Source: Clonostachys chloroleuca
Lineage: Eukaryota > Ascomycota > Sordariomycetes > Hypocreales > Bionectriaceae
Reading direction: 5' to 3'
NCBI GenBank assembly: GCA_037952775.1
Contig: JBANAY010000001.1
Coordinates: 1,922,001 to 1,986,000, forward strand
DNA length: 64,000 nt
Part shown: positions 12,304 to 24,010 of the stretch, in pieces
How positions within the stretch are numbered: position 1 is the first letter of the stretch
How the letters are laid out: each line of letters begins with the position of its first letter
Made by a program: the position numbers and the translations under genes
Notes under the pieces: generated by a model
Told to the model about the DNA's origin: nothing
What the model saw: the letters and a program-made list of their open reading frames with translations, nothing else
Databases searched by the model: none

Positions 12304-15300
12304 CCCGTTCCCAGCGGCACCTTGCTGCCAGCAGCGAGCTCCTCTGTTTCCTATCCCGTCCCAGTTCCTCTCGCTCCGAGCAGAGTGATGTAATTAAGCA
12401 GCTCTCTTTGGCTCTTCTGCTTTCCCGCTCTTCCTAGACCCGAAGCTCTTCCTCCGACAAATCAATCAAAACAGTGAATGGACACCCGCGAATGGAGCTT
12501 CCCAAATCCTCGGACCAGCGAGATGCTTTTGATGCCCTCTCCAGCCACCAAAATAAACGGTGGATTCAGTGTTGCTGCTGGTGATGAGCTCGAAATCGCT
12601 TCTGTTATCAAAACTAGCGATTATAACAATGGTGCCGCCGACAACGTCGCCTGCAGCGATAGACGGTGGTCAAGAAGATAAAAGTGTTGATGCACGCCTG
12701 GGTAAGACAGATCCGTCATGTCAAACCTCTACAGTATCCAGATACGTCAGGCGGCTCAGATCCTGATTCAGGGCGTGATCCCGACGCCTGTAAAATCCAC
12801 AAGGCCGTGGCCATCTGGCAGTTCCGGACTGCCGGAACTTGCTCAGTATAGGACGAAGCCGGTTGAGCAAACGAGAGAAGTCAAATGGGACATGTGACTG
12901 TTTGGGCCGCGACACAAAAGAAAAGGATATATATACGAATGGGAAGGGTGGGAAGTTGAGTATAGTAAAACAAGAGAGAAGGGAAGAAGCAGGAAAAATA
13001 AGATCGGAGGCGAGATACTGCGGTTGGGCTTCGGCCGAGATGGGCTGTATATCTATCAACCGCACAGGCTCGCAGTCTCCCTCGCGCCCTCGAGCATCCC
13101 ACGTTTTAGGCTGGAGTCTGCTCCGAACCCTGGCGTCGTCTGACGCCTCTCTATGGATTGTTTGTATGGTGCTTCAGCAGCGACCATACTCAGGACGGTT
13201 GATTGTTCGCCTCCATGATCCAGGAAGAGCCAGGGCACGGATCTCAGACCCAAGCTGCAGGCCTGCAAAGTCGCCTCCTCCTCTACGCAGCCCAGTTTCG
13301 CTTCTGGAACCCGACCAGCATGGGCCGTCAAGCACCCACCAGGGGAGGGAGCGTAAGGCGCGGTTGAGGCGAGAGCAGATACCTCCCCCCAACAGCAGCG
13401 ACATGCCGCAATACATGGCTGCTGCTTACAACTTTGCTCGGACATCGTGGGTCTCGTGTGTAGACGCGGTGGGCCTAGCCAATCCCACGCTACACCCAAG
13501 GTTCTTTCTTGGCCTGGGAGGGGGAGGGGAGCCGTGCGTGGACCAGTCACATTCGAACCGTTGCCAGGCGGGTCAATCAATCTTCATCTCATTCTCCCCT
13601 CCGTCCCGCTCGCAAGCCGGGAGTGGGGACGGTTGCAGCTCCCGTCCATGACTGGACAGCAGCCTGCCTGTGCCATGCAAGTGTGGACGTGCATGCATGA
13701 GCCTGGTTTCGCACGTAATGGTAAGTGATAGGTAAGGTGAGGCAGCTTGACTTGGTTCACTTCAGTCCAATCCTTTGCTCAGGGCCTAATTGATCCCTTT
13801 CGACCACCCGCAGGACACCTTGGGACTTTGGCAGGCAGAGAGGGTGAGCATTACCCTACCCCGGTTGGGTACATGGATCGCCAGCGAGAGGGGCATGCCA
13901 TGCCTAATTCCTTACACCATCTCGACGGCTTCTTTTCCTGCGTCGACAGCGGGTTGATTCTTACATGGCACTGCATTAGCAGACGGCAGTGCCCTCGTGC
14001 AATGGTAGTCACGGCTGCGTGCACACCCTCCGGTTCATGACAGAACTAGCCAGGCTCGCATGCCACACGACCATTTCTGGATGCAGCTACCTACCTAAGG
14101 CATGCTATCAGTCGCTTGCATGCAGCGGTAAGATATAGATGCCCTTGCGCCCCGACCATTGGCGGCAGCTGGTTTCAAGATGAGCCGGCCCTCTCCCACG
14201 CGTAAGAAAGCACACAGCAGTTCCAGCACCGCTTGCTGTGTAACAACCACCCCCGGAGCATCGGGTGTTTGGCCTGGCACAAGGCACAACTCTGTGGAGC
14301 CCTGCTTGGCTGGTGGTAGCCGTTGGCCGCCATTTTCGTTCATAGCATACACCTTCAAAGGGTCATCAAGCAGGACGAAGCCTCCTCTGCCCCTCCCGAC
14401 AGCCGTTTCTTGTGCTTCTCGGGCTATTATATACTCGGCATAACTGGCGTGCACAAGAATACCGTCCACTTGCTTAGCTGGGTCACAGGCAAAGCAATCG
14501 AGGGGGTGGGGGAGCTTTGATAGCTTCAATCCCCAACATGCACAGAACAGAAAAAACATGCTATTTCTCACAAATCCCTCTCCTCCCTAGGGCGAACTGA
14601 ACAGTGGCGGCATTCGTGTTGATCCCCATGCAACAAAAGCATGCCGCCCCGTGTGCAGATGGAAACCCATCCAGCCCAGCAACAAATTGAGCCCAGAAAA
14701 CCACCCAGTGCAATGGGACGGAGCAGCAGCGTTATCGGTCCCGCCGCGCGTTTGCAGCACCCTGCACCTTCGCCAGCAGCCTCTCTCTCCCAGTGAGGCG
14801 GGCTAGATCTGAAAAGGGCAATGGGTGTGAAGCAGGGCGAGACAATCCTCAGGCAAGGGCTCTTTTTTTTTTTCCACTGGCGTAAGACGTTGGTGTTTCA
14901 TCCACCTCTTTCCCCAACCAAAACGCACCCCGTTCCGTCTGCACAAGGACCCCGACGCGCTCTTCAGCTCGCCTGGGACTCCGAGCCTTCGAGCCCGCCA
15001 GTCCGGCATTGCCGCCCACCAGATCAGATTGGATCAGACCAGGGCGGTATCTAAGTGCTACCTGGCTAACATGCATTTCGCAGCTTCTTTCCGTCATCTC
15101 GTCTTCTGCCTGGGGCAGCCCATGAATCTCCCGTACCGCGGCTGAAACTGCCGTGCTTGACAAAGGATTGACCAACTCTTGGACAACATTGGTGCATCTC
15201 CGAGCCATTCCGTCAAGGGAATGGATGCAACTAAAAGTGTCTTTCACCCGCTCTCTTGGCCAAAATGATGTCTTAACCCTAACTTCCAAATGCAGGCCAC

Positions 15301-16201
15301 AATACTGATAGACAATAATCGACAATAATTATCATAATAATCATAAATTATTGGGCAATTATTAGGAAATATTATCTACTTGCTAATACATAATGAGGAA
15401 ATAGGAAGCATTATAATATGACTGACTGCCGCAATGATTCTATCGAGGTGACTTTGCAGTCCCCTTTTTTTGACAGCCACTTCACAGTTCTCATACACAA
15501 ATTCGCAACTTGGCGGCATAGTGCTATTGTATTCGTTCGTCTATTATTCATGCATTATATACTACCAGTTTTCTAGCTCAGTTTCCGTGCAGCCCTTGTT
15601 AAAGAATATCCCCGAGACAGTAAGAACTAAGCTGCTCGACAAGTAAGAAATGGGAAGATGGTTTCGCAAAACATAGCTATGGAAGGAATTACAAAAATAA
15701 TATGTCAATATGTCTTTGATAGAGAATAGAAGTGAACAGGTAGAAATGCACATGCTAATGTCTCTGTTTTTCTCCATTTTGAAGTTCGAGAAGTTGAAAG
15801 AGAGAGAGGCAGAAGCTTGCTCGTGTTGAATGGCCAAGCCCGAATTCCAGCAAAGAATAATTGCAGGCCTGCCATCTCCTCGTCCTTCAAAGCAGTTTGG
15901 GGTTTCGGGAGTAGTCCGGTGGCGTCAATATGCATCTTACCATCTGTTGCTCCCAGCTTTCGATGACGAAGGCGGAAAAGTCTCGGAACACCAAATGCGC
16001 CATATTGCGACCGTCTCTCTTCCTTGGCCCTGGGATCCTCGTTTAGGCGAGAAAGAGAAAGAAGGCTTCTCCACTGCCGGAGCCTCAGTTCCCCCATGGA
16101 AACCGAACCGCGCGGTTGGGTTCGTTGCCTTGGGCTAGGGGGCCCTGTATGTTTTTGCCCCTCCCCGAAAACTAAAGCATCAATTCCTTCGCGGAGGTGA
16201 A
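12304..16201. other. intergenic, no supported gene
   Basis: The first few hundred bases are probably promoter and 5' leader of the zinc-finger gene. Several overlapping frames between 12.8 and 14.6 kb have no protein character, and opposite-strand frames of similar length coexist. From about 15300 to 15430 the sequence is very AT-rich, with repeated ATAAT words. I see no RNA gene. Confidence 0.55.
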
Positions 16202-17594
16202 CTATTCGTTACGCCACCACGTTCGTTCTCTCAGTGGCATTTCTCGGCCAGCCGCTTTTCTGCTTCCGTCTTCCTCCGCCTTAAACGCCCAGTACTCGCC
16301 AAGGCGCAGCTCAGAGTAGGAGGCGTAATCAAAGTCTATCTCGGAAATCATGGCCTGTATGCACGACCAAATGCCCCAATAAAAGCCAGGTACGCCGCGA
16401 AAGATGTCTACCTCCTTTTCTAATCTGCGTGCCTGCTCCTCCAAGTCAACATCTCCCTCTCCGCAAAGTTCCCGGTGGACCTTGACGTATTCTCGAATGA
16501 ACAGACGGCGCTGGGAGACTGTGGGCACAGCCGTGTAGTCACAATCATACCCAACCCATTCAGCAAAGTGGTTGGCAACGTCGAATGCTGCAGGTGAAGG
16601 TGTAGCGTACTCGTAATCGATGAAGCTCACCGCTGTAGGCTCACCATTCTGATGATCATGCATAATAACGTTGGCGCATAACAGATCACAGTGCGCAAAC
16701 ACCAACTACACAGTTTTTATACGATTAGCCATCCATACTATGAGTTTCAGGGAGATGGGTGTGAATCGACCCCTCTCCCCCAGTCCCCTTTTTTCCTCAG
16801 CTTCCTTGGGGGGGCAAAGGGGGGAAGGGCTGAAAGGGGATGTGACAAAGTTAGGATCGTCATACCCCATTGTCGCCAGGTTCATGCCTTTGGCTGAGTT
16901 TCTCGATGAGTTCGTTCAATTCTTTCTGTAGCAAAGTTTGCCTTTCACGCTCCTGTGGAGTTTCTGTTGGAAGAGCCAGAATCCACTTCTGCATTGTAGT
17001 CCACAGGTTGGGGATTGGTTTCCCTGATGCCGCCTTGGCGATGAGAGCCTCGCTCTCACTGGGCTTGCTCCCATGCCCGTTGACCTTCCCGTTTGCTCGG
17101 GGTGCATCATAGAGGCAAGGGACCGTGGCGTGCCATTCAGCTAGTCTCCGAGCGATAGCTGTCATAACATGAGGCTTCTGGAGGTCCTGTGGCTGGGCCG
17201 GCGTGCCAGCGGTGTAGCGGTAGAGCATTCCATTCTCAAACCGTGCAAGCAGCTCAGGAGCCAGATTGTGCTTCATAAGCAACTCGTGATTAGATGCCTC
17301 GCGCTCGCGGTCAATCAGAATATCGGTTTTGTTACCATAGGCACGGAGAAGAATGGCTTCGTGATCAATCTCTGCCTCTGAGAGACCTGGGCGACGGTTG
17401 ATCGCTTTGAGCAGCGTGTTGGTGATGCCATCAGTGAAGCGTTCGAACTCGAGCTGGGAGTCGCCTTGGCCCCATTCTGGTATCAGCGTGAGAACCAGTT
17501 TCGACGCCGTAGCCTGCGAGTCATGGTTGTCGTATCTGAGAGGGAGATAGGGGATCTTCCCTAGGTCATTATGGGTGATTGCTGCTGGTGACAT
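16202..17594 (-). CDS. ethanolamine/choline kinase
   Basis: Two exons, 17594-16866 and 16705-16202, are joined by a 160-nt GT-AG intron in phase 0 and encode 410 aa. The fold is the protein-kinase-like choline/ethanolamine kinase fold. The Brenner-type catalytic loop reads HCDLLCANVI (H248, D250, N255), followed by the Mg-binding IDYEYA (D273). DVANHFAEWVGYDCDY matches the conserved ethanolamine-kinase region after it. The N-terminal half has the G-loop-like segment DGITNTLLKA and a Glu-rich KTDILIDREREASNH region. The enzyme phosphorylates ethanolamine (and often choline) with ATP, the first step of the Kennedy pathway to phosphatidylethanolamine, in the cytosol. The length is normal and all key residues are present. 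Preference for ethanolamine over choline is inferred from the NHF-EW-YDCDY pattern. The next gene, NPR3, is divergent. Confidence 0.92.
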
Positions 17595-19634
17595 GATGTT
17601 GGGTGAGCTATGAGACCGACAATAATAAATTACGGAACAAGTCGACCTGCACAGCTTTTAAGGGAGTGTGAACAGACACGGTGCGGAGGAGAATGAGGAG
17701 AATGAAGAAGCACAGGTGATGCCTAGAAGCGCGTGATCGTCTGGGGATCGGTCATTTCCAAAGGGTGGGAAATGGTCAACGAAGTCCCTTTTTTAAGGGG
17801 GGCAGGGATTATCACTTGGTCGTTGGCTGCTGGCTTGAAGATGCGTAGATTTGGGGGGGATGAAGAACGGGGGGAGAAGTGGGAAGAAAACCACAGTCGC
17901 AGGGTCCGCAATTCGATCAAGCCAGGGAAGGAACTGTTGAGTGCTTGGAAAGAGACAGGTCTCCAAGCCGGGAAGTAGAGAGTGGGTGAATGGCTAGTGG
18001 ATGAGAGAGAGAAAAAAGCACACGACCTGTTTCCTACTAGGAAATAAAAGGACTGGATGATGTACTGGAGGGGGTTCTAGAAACGGGGAAAGTATGGATG
18101 ATAGAATTGGTTTGATGAATTAATGTTGAAGGCGAGATGAGACGAGGGCTTTCTCAGCAAAGAACGGACCAATCATGGCGGCACAAAGCCTGGGGACCAA
18201 ATGGGAACGACCATGTCCAGTGCCTAAGTCAAGCCGGCAGTAAAAACTCCTCTTACGTGTCGCTCCTCCTTGGTCTTGGTTTGCCTCCATTCTGGTGCAC
18301 CCGTGCGTCCAAAAGGGGAGAAAAAACCACAATCACATGAAGATGCCCAGCCAAACGCCCTGAAGAATCTCATCCCAGCCTGCCGAACTCCGTGGGCACA
18401 TGCACATCCGCCTCAGGGACGACAAGTGGCTTTTTCGTAATTTTTTTAATTGGGCTCAGCCAGTGATCCCGCCCGGCTAGCAGGTCTAGGAGGTTTAGGA
18501 GGTCGAGTCGCCTAATTGATGTCCCTTGATTGCACCTCTCTGCCCTGTCAACCCCATCCACCCTAGCTAGGGCCTTAGGGGTCCGTCGTTGTGTCCAGGC
18601 TGAGTGGGGCTGAGGTAGTGCTAAACCCACCTGGGTGGTACTTTTACGTCGGTAGTCGAGGCGGGACACAGGCCGATGCGCGTAGATGCAGGCCGTTGCT
18701 CTTCTACTAACATTGCCAATTACCCAGAGGCAGGTCTAGCCTTACACTGCACGCAGTCCACTCCATTATTGATAACGGGTAATACTAGATGGAGGATAGG
18801 GGTGTTCCAGATAATAGGCCAAACCTAACTCCCAAGCGAACGGCGACTCAGCTAGCAGCTCCCTAGTGGGAAATCGCCTCCGGTAATCCAGCCCGGCCTC
18901 CCAAGTCGACGACGGTTCCACACGGGTTGGATAAAAAAGCAGGAATGCAGGTCGGCACGCACCAGTTTGTCATTAGAACGCTGACGACAGATTGCTGGTG
19001 ATGGTGTGTAGCCTCCAAACCCCTCGCTCCCAAAACAGCTAAGAGCTACCCTGCAGCGTGTGATCGCTCCTCCATTTGATATCGGAGCCAATGGCTGCTC
19101 TTGACCTGATGGGCAGCTGCCCATCTATCACCAGGTCGAAACACCGATCTGATATCCCTCGGCCCTGGTTCATTGGTGAGGCCCTTTGGCCGAGATGGAA
19201 GGTTGAGCACGGAGTCACAGGAATTTGCTCCAACAGTTTTTAACATTCTCTTTACCCGGGGTTCACACAACAGGATGCACTGCACCACGGGAAAAATGTC
19301 GCTTGCAACAGGCCTAGGGTAACTCACCCAACTTGGCATAGGCCCTTGTTTGTCTTTTCGTGAGGCCCAGCCGGATCCTCCATATCGCGGCTCAACAACA
19401 ATTGAGTGCCTATCAACCGCACACACCTGCTTGGGGATACGCCATCAAAGACTGGCAGAATAAGGTTATTCCCCCAATAACCCACCCACATTTGAATTCT
19501 TATCGCCTGGATCCATTCCTCCGGTCCCCCACTCTCAACTGCAATCATCAGCACGTGGGGAACGACGGGCTGTCCAACAACTATCTCTCCTCCAAGCACA
19601 TGCGCCAGACCATGCGGTCAGATATCTCATCGCC
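17595..19634. other. divergent intergenic region between the kinase and NPR3
   Basis: About 2 kb separates the two start codons. Short frames are present but overlap on both strands and lack domain character. It should contain both promoters and leaders. I recognise no specific site. Confidence 0.5.
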
Positions 19635-21929
19635 ATGTCTTCTGTCAACAGCGACAACTTCCTGGCCGTCGCGCTTGTCATAAACCGCTCTCGTGATGGT
19701 CCCGCCTTTGTCTTCCACTATCCAGAGCAGGTGCAGCCCGCATCCAATGCCACCGAGCAGCCTGATCCGAATGAATTGGAGGACATTCTTCTCGAGCGAT
19801 TGTCACAGCCGGCAGACCGCGACGGCGTGGCTGGTACTGACAGTGACGATTTGCCTCCCAGGTACTGGAATCATGACGAGCATATCATGACCGAGTCTGG
19901 CTCCCAAATTGTCCCCTGGGAGCATGTCGCGGGTTTCCCTGCGCGGGATCTAGCCAGCATTTTAACACCAGCTCGAGCTTACCACAAGACCCAGTTCCAG
20001 CTCTCCCTAGACCCTCTCTACTGCGTGTCATATCCTGTCCATGTACCTGAAAACGGTAAGTGGAAAAAGGCCAAGAAAGTCGATAAAGATGGCGGCAGCT
20101 CCAAAGCTGGCAATGAACGAACTGTTCCCCAAGAGTCAGAGAGCGCCTCCAGTAAGCCTGAGGAGGCTCCCAAGGACAAAGAGGGGAAGAATGCCAAGGA
20201 TGAATCAGACGAGGAGAAACGCAGCTCCATGACCATGTTCAATCTAGTTTTCATCCTTCAGCCCAGAAAGCATGATGTCAAGGGCCTCGTGGATACCCTT
20301 TACTCCAACATTGTAAAGAAAGCCAACAAGGCATACATGTATAGCCAGCAGCACAGTGATTTTGTTTGGAAGGAATCCAAACGTATCCTCGCCGCCAAGG
20401 AGAAAGCCCGTGAGGAACGTAAGTTGTGTTATGCTACCCACTACCTCGTATGCTGGGGAAACATCGAGGGCTGACGTTGACTCACAGAGAAGAAGATGAG
20501 CGTTCTTTGGAAAGAAATCCTCCACAGCTCATCCCTAGCAGCATCCATGCACGACATTTACGAGGCAGTCTCTCAGAACAGAATTGCCGCCCTCCACCTC
20601 GATACCGGGCCGCCGGGGTTTTGACCCCTTCCTTTCAGATCCCCATCCCGTTCTATGTGCCTGACATCCCTCAAGATACCGATCAAGATCAACGGGGGCT
20701 TTGGCTCACATCAGCCAACGCTTTCCTGAGCCAGGATGCGCTCGAGGAACCGGGGTTTCTGGACCGTAACTTCGCGCTGCTTCTCATGGACGACGAAAAG
20801 AAGATTATTTCCGAACTCCAGGCTGATCCGGATATGACAACGCTGTCTATGGTTGAGTTTGTTCGCTTGTCGAAGCCCACAATGTCGTATGTACCCTTTC
20901 AACTTGTCTCAGCACCCACAATAGGAAAGCTGCCTCACAATTGACAATTTGTATGTCCAGCTTCTATCAAGTTGCACAGAGCAATGTCTTGACCCTTAAT
21001 CAAGTTCGCGAATATGCTCAACACTTCATTTTCTGGCGCCGCGCGATCGCCATCCCACCACTCCATGCTCGGGACGTCTATATTGTCTCGCCAAACTGCG
21101 ACCCTCGCCGCCTACCTCAGGATAGCATCGAGTGGCAGCGTCTCTTCCCCGTTGCCCCCCGTTGCCCAATTTCCTCAGCGAGCTCTCACAGAGCCCCCGG
21201 CCATACAAGCACTTCTCCCCCAGCAAGGCCCATCGCCCCTCATTCCTCCTCATGCTGGCGTGGCTCATGCGCCGTGGCTGGGTCACACAGCTATGCACCT
21301 TTGCCTACGTCATAGTCTGGCCAGAGATTATATACGAAGTCGATTACGAGATGGAAGCTGAGGAACTAGCCGCGGCCCGCGAGAAAGCCGCTTCTGAGGC
21401 AGCTGAACATGAGGACTCATCACATCACCAACGCCGCCACTCCAAAGACCAAGTCCCCGCCACCCCCTTGTCGGCCGAACCTGTCTCAGAAGCCAGCTCA
21501 CCCACCACAGCCACCGAATCTCAGCCCCCGACGACCGCTGAACACGCGGCTGAAATGGCACGTCTCGAACGCATCGCAGCCAAGGCGCACCATGAGGCCA
21601 CGGAAAAAGCCATCGCGCACGGCCGCAAGTTTGTCCCAATTGCCACTGCCCACCCGTCACTCAACGATGCCCTTCACCTCAAGGGCATCACGCCTCACAT
21701 TATCCTTGATGCCAAGAAAGCCACGGGACTAGAGTCCCGCTATTTATCTGCCATATCCTCGCGGTTCAAGGACGAAAAGCTCAAGGGCGCGTGGCAGACC
21801 TTCTGTAGGTACTTTGATGGGAGGTGTGCTTTGGAGAGGATCGCGTTGCAGGAGGATATGAAGCGAAAAGAGGCTTGGAACCAACTCACGGCAATGACCG
21901 AGTATCTTCTGTGTACGAGACACTGGTAA
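19635..21929 (+). CDS. npr3: nitrogen permease regulator 3 (GATOR1/SEACIT subunit), frame broken twice in this sequence
   Basis: Exons 19635-20418, 20488-20886 and 20961-21929 join by GT-AG introns of 69 and 74 nt. The N-terminus (LAVALVINRSRDGPAFVFHY) is the longin-like start of Npr3. A Lys/Glu-rich insert follows near residues 140-200, then AASMHDIYEAVSQNRIAAL and RNFALLLMDDEKKIISELQ. The C-terminal part includes SPRPYKHFSPSKAHRPSFLL and a winged-helix-like end (FDGRCALERIALQEDMKRKE). With Iml1 and Npr2, Npr3 restrains TORC1 at the vacuole when amino acids are low. Two frame breaks occur: a run of four G at 20616-20619 and a run of six C at 21155-21160. One added base in each gives 2,154 nt (717 aa) with family-like sequence throughout. 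I read this as a functional gene with sequence errors, but a true pseudogene is not excluded. Confidence 0.9.
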
Positions 21930-24010
21930 CGAGTTACCACTTGGCAGGCCTGCGATATTTCCCACAATACGGGGGCCTTGTTTGATCGACTACATTGGCC
22001 ACTCAACTACGAAGGATATTTAATATTGACACAAAAATATTGGCCTGTGGCCATAGACGAACCATGTAACTCTATCAAAGTAAATAATCATATAATACTC
22101 GAATAGTCTCTTCTCGTGCAATGGATCCAGTCGATAAGTTAATGATCTGAACCTAGCTCTTGTTACTTAGATAGACTGAAGACAGCATTGCAGTCTGATA
22201 TTTCTTATAATGTTCGAGTTTGGATCTGTTTTCCGTTTCTATCATTGTTCTTCTTAGAAACTATTAGGCGACAGAAGAAATGTGAAATCAAATTCAAGGG
22301 TGGTTACAGGCCATTCTCTATAACAACTCGAATAATAAAGTAGAGAAATCACTTTTCATCGCCATTAGTAAGTCAGGGACATCTAAAGCCCAGGCTACAT
22401 ACGTGGCATACCTGCCTAGGTACCTAACGCAAGATCTTTCCTTGTACAACATACGGTTCGTACTTGAACTGTCATGGTGAAGGTACCCCCAGAGGTACCA
22501 TAAGAGTATACTCAGAGTAGCAAACCCATGGAGATACTTAGAGAATACAACTATAATAACTTACTTTTACCTAACAGATTCTGGAAAATTTGGTAGCAAC
22601 TTACATCCACACAAAGAAAAACCCACCAAACTCAACACAAATAGCCCGGGCACAGGCAACAACGTCTCCAAACTCTAATAAGAGGCTCAGCCATAGTCCC
22701 CCCGGAAGGATTTCTATGACCACACATTCTTCTTTGGCTGCGAAACATGTCAGTATCCAAACGGCAATATCCCTACCACCAAAGGGCAAGTGACCAGGTC
22801 CTTGAAGATATGATGACGATCATCACAGACAAGTCAACACTGCGTCATTCCAAAACGAATAAAATAGATAACTTTTAGCATATTATCTTCGAATTTGTTA
22901 TTAGCCCTCAATAATATGGTAATATAGGCCACATCCTCCACAATAAGTACCATAATGTTTGACCGTGCCAAATTTAATGTCTGCCACTTGGGAATCTATC
23001 CATGGAGGAAGAAAATCACATTGTATTATGTGGGTGAGGATGCTCTCGCTAGGACAGTTCGTTGGTGGGTCATAGTTAATAGCAAGGTAACCTAGTTCAG
23101 TACAAAGCGTGCTCGGAAGAGGTCATTGGGTATATTGAGTCGCAATACAAAGTTTTCAGAGATTATGTTCTGAGCCTGGCAATCCGTGGCTGCTGGTGGC
23201 TGTCCCCCCAACCATCTCGAAAACCGCTGGTGCCTTGTAGATATTTAGCACTATCAGACATAGATTGCTTCTATACACGAGTTTCACCAATGCTGGTTCT
23301 ATAGAAAGATAAGACAAATATTCGGATATTGATCGGGACCTCCAATGAAGTCCGCACTAACTAGCAGAAAACCGTGATAATAATGAGAATACCAATGCGA
23401 GAAGGAAAAGATGCCAGAAAGGGAAGACAAGCCCAATCGTGTGTGTTAACAACTCCGGTCACTCCCACACCGAGAAATAGACTAAAAAACACGAAATAGA
23501 ATAACGGGATAAACTCGAAGGACCGCAAAAGCAGACCGCAGAGCTGAAGCGAGAAAACGAGAAATAGAAAAGAAAAAGGAGAAAGGAAACCATGGCTCTC
23601 CCCCTAATAAGAGCCTCGAGGTATCGCCGAGGGGAAAGAAATAAGAAAACCCAAGAAAGTAAACAGATGAAAACAGATGAAAAGAAAAAAAAAATAAGAA
23701 AAGGGACTGCCCCTCGCAGACGTCTGAGTGTCAGCGTGCTGGGGACCATTCTTGACATGTGTATTATACCGATACTAAGATGCTTGATGCTTCCATCTTG
23801 ATATTGAACCCATCATCATCTGAAGCTTGATTGTAAGAGAGACCAAACGCCTGGAAAGAAGTGACAGCCGATCCCAGAACAATGCAAAAGTTGTTGAGAT
23901 GAACCCGAAAGCCTCAAAACGAGTAGTGTATCGGTAGATAATAAAAATAAAATAAACACCAGAATGAGATGACGCAGATCTAATGCCAAAATAGTGATAT
24001 GACGGAAGGG
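21930..24010. other. convergent intergenic region, AT-rich
   Basis: This lies between the 3' ends of NPR3 and the bHLH gene. It is AT-rich with no convincing frame. Palindromic GGTACC-type words cluster around 22420-22500. The 3' UTRs of both genes should lie here. Confidence 0.55.

Noticed and set aside
12839..13651. Plus-strand frame of 270 codons
   Set aside because: No plausible upstream context and no domain; competing frames of similar length lie on the other strand.
15300..15430. AT-rich stretch as a second transposon
   Set aside because: No inverted or direct terminal repeats and no target-site duplication were found.
21145..21180. A tiny intron in NPR3 instead of a frame error
   Set aside because: The only GT...AG pair there would remove about 29 nt, too short for a fungal intron.
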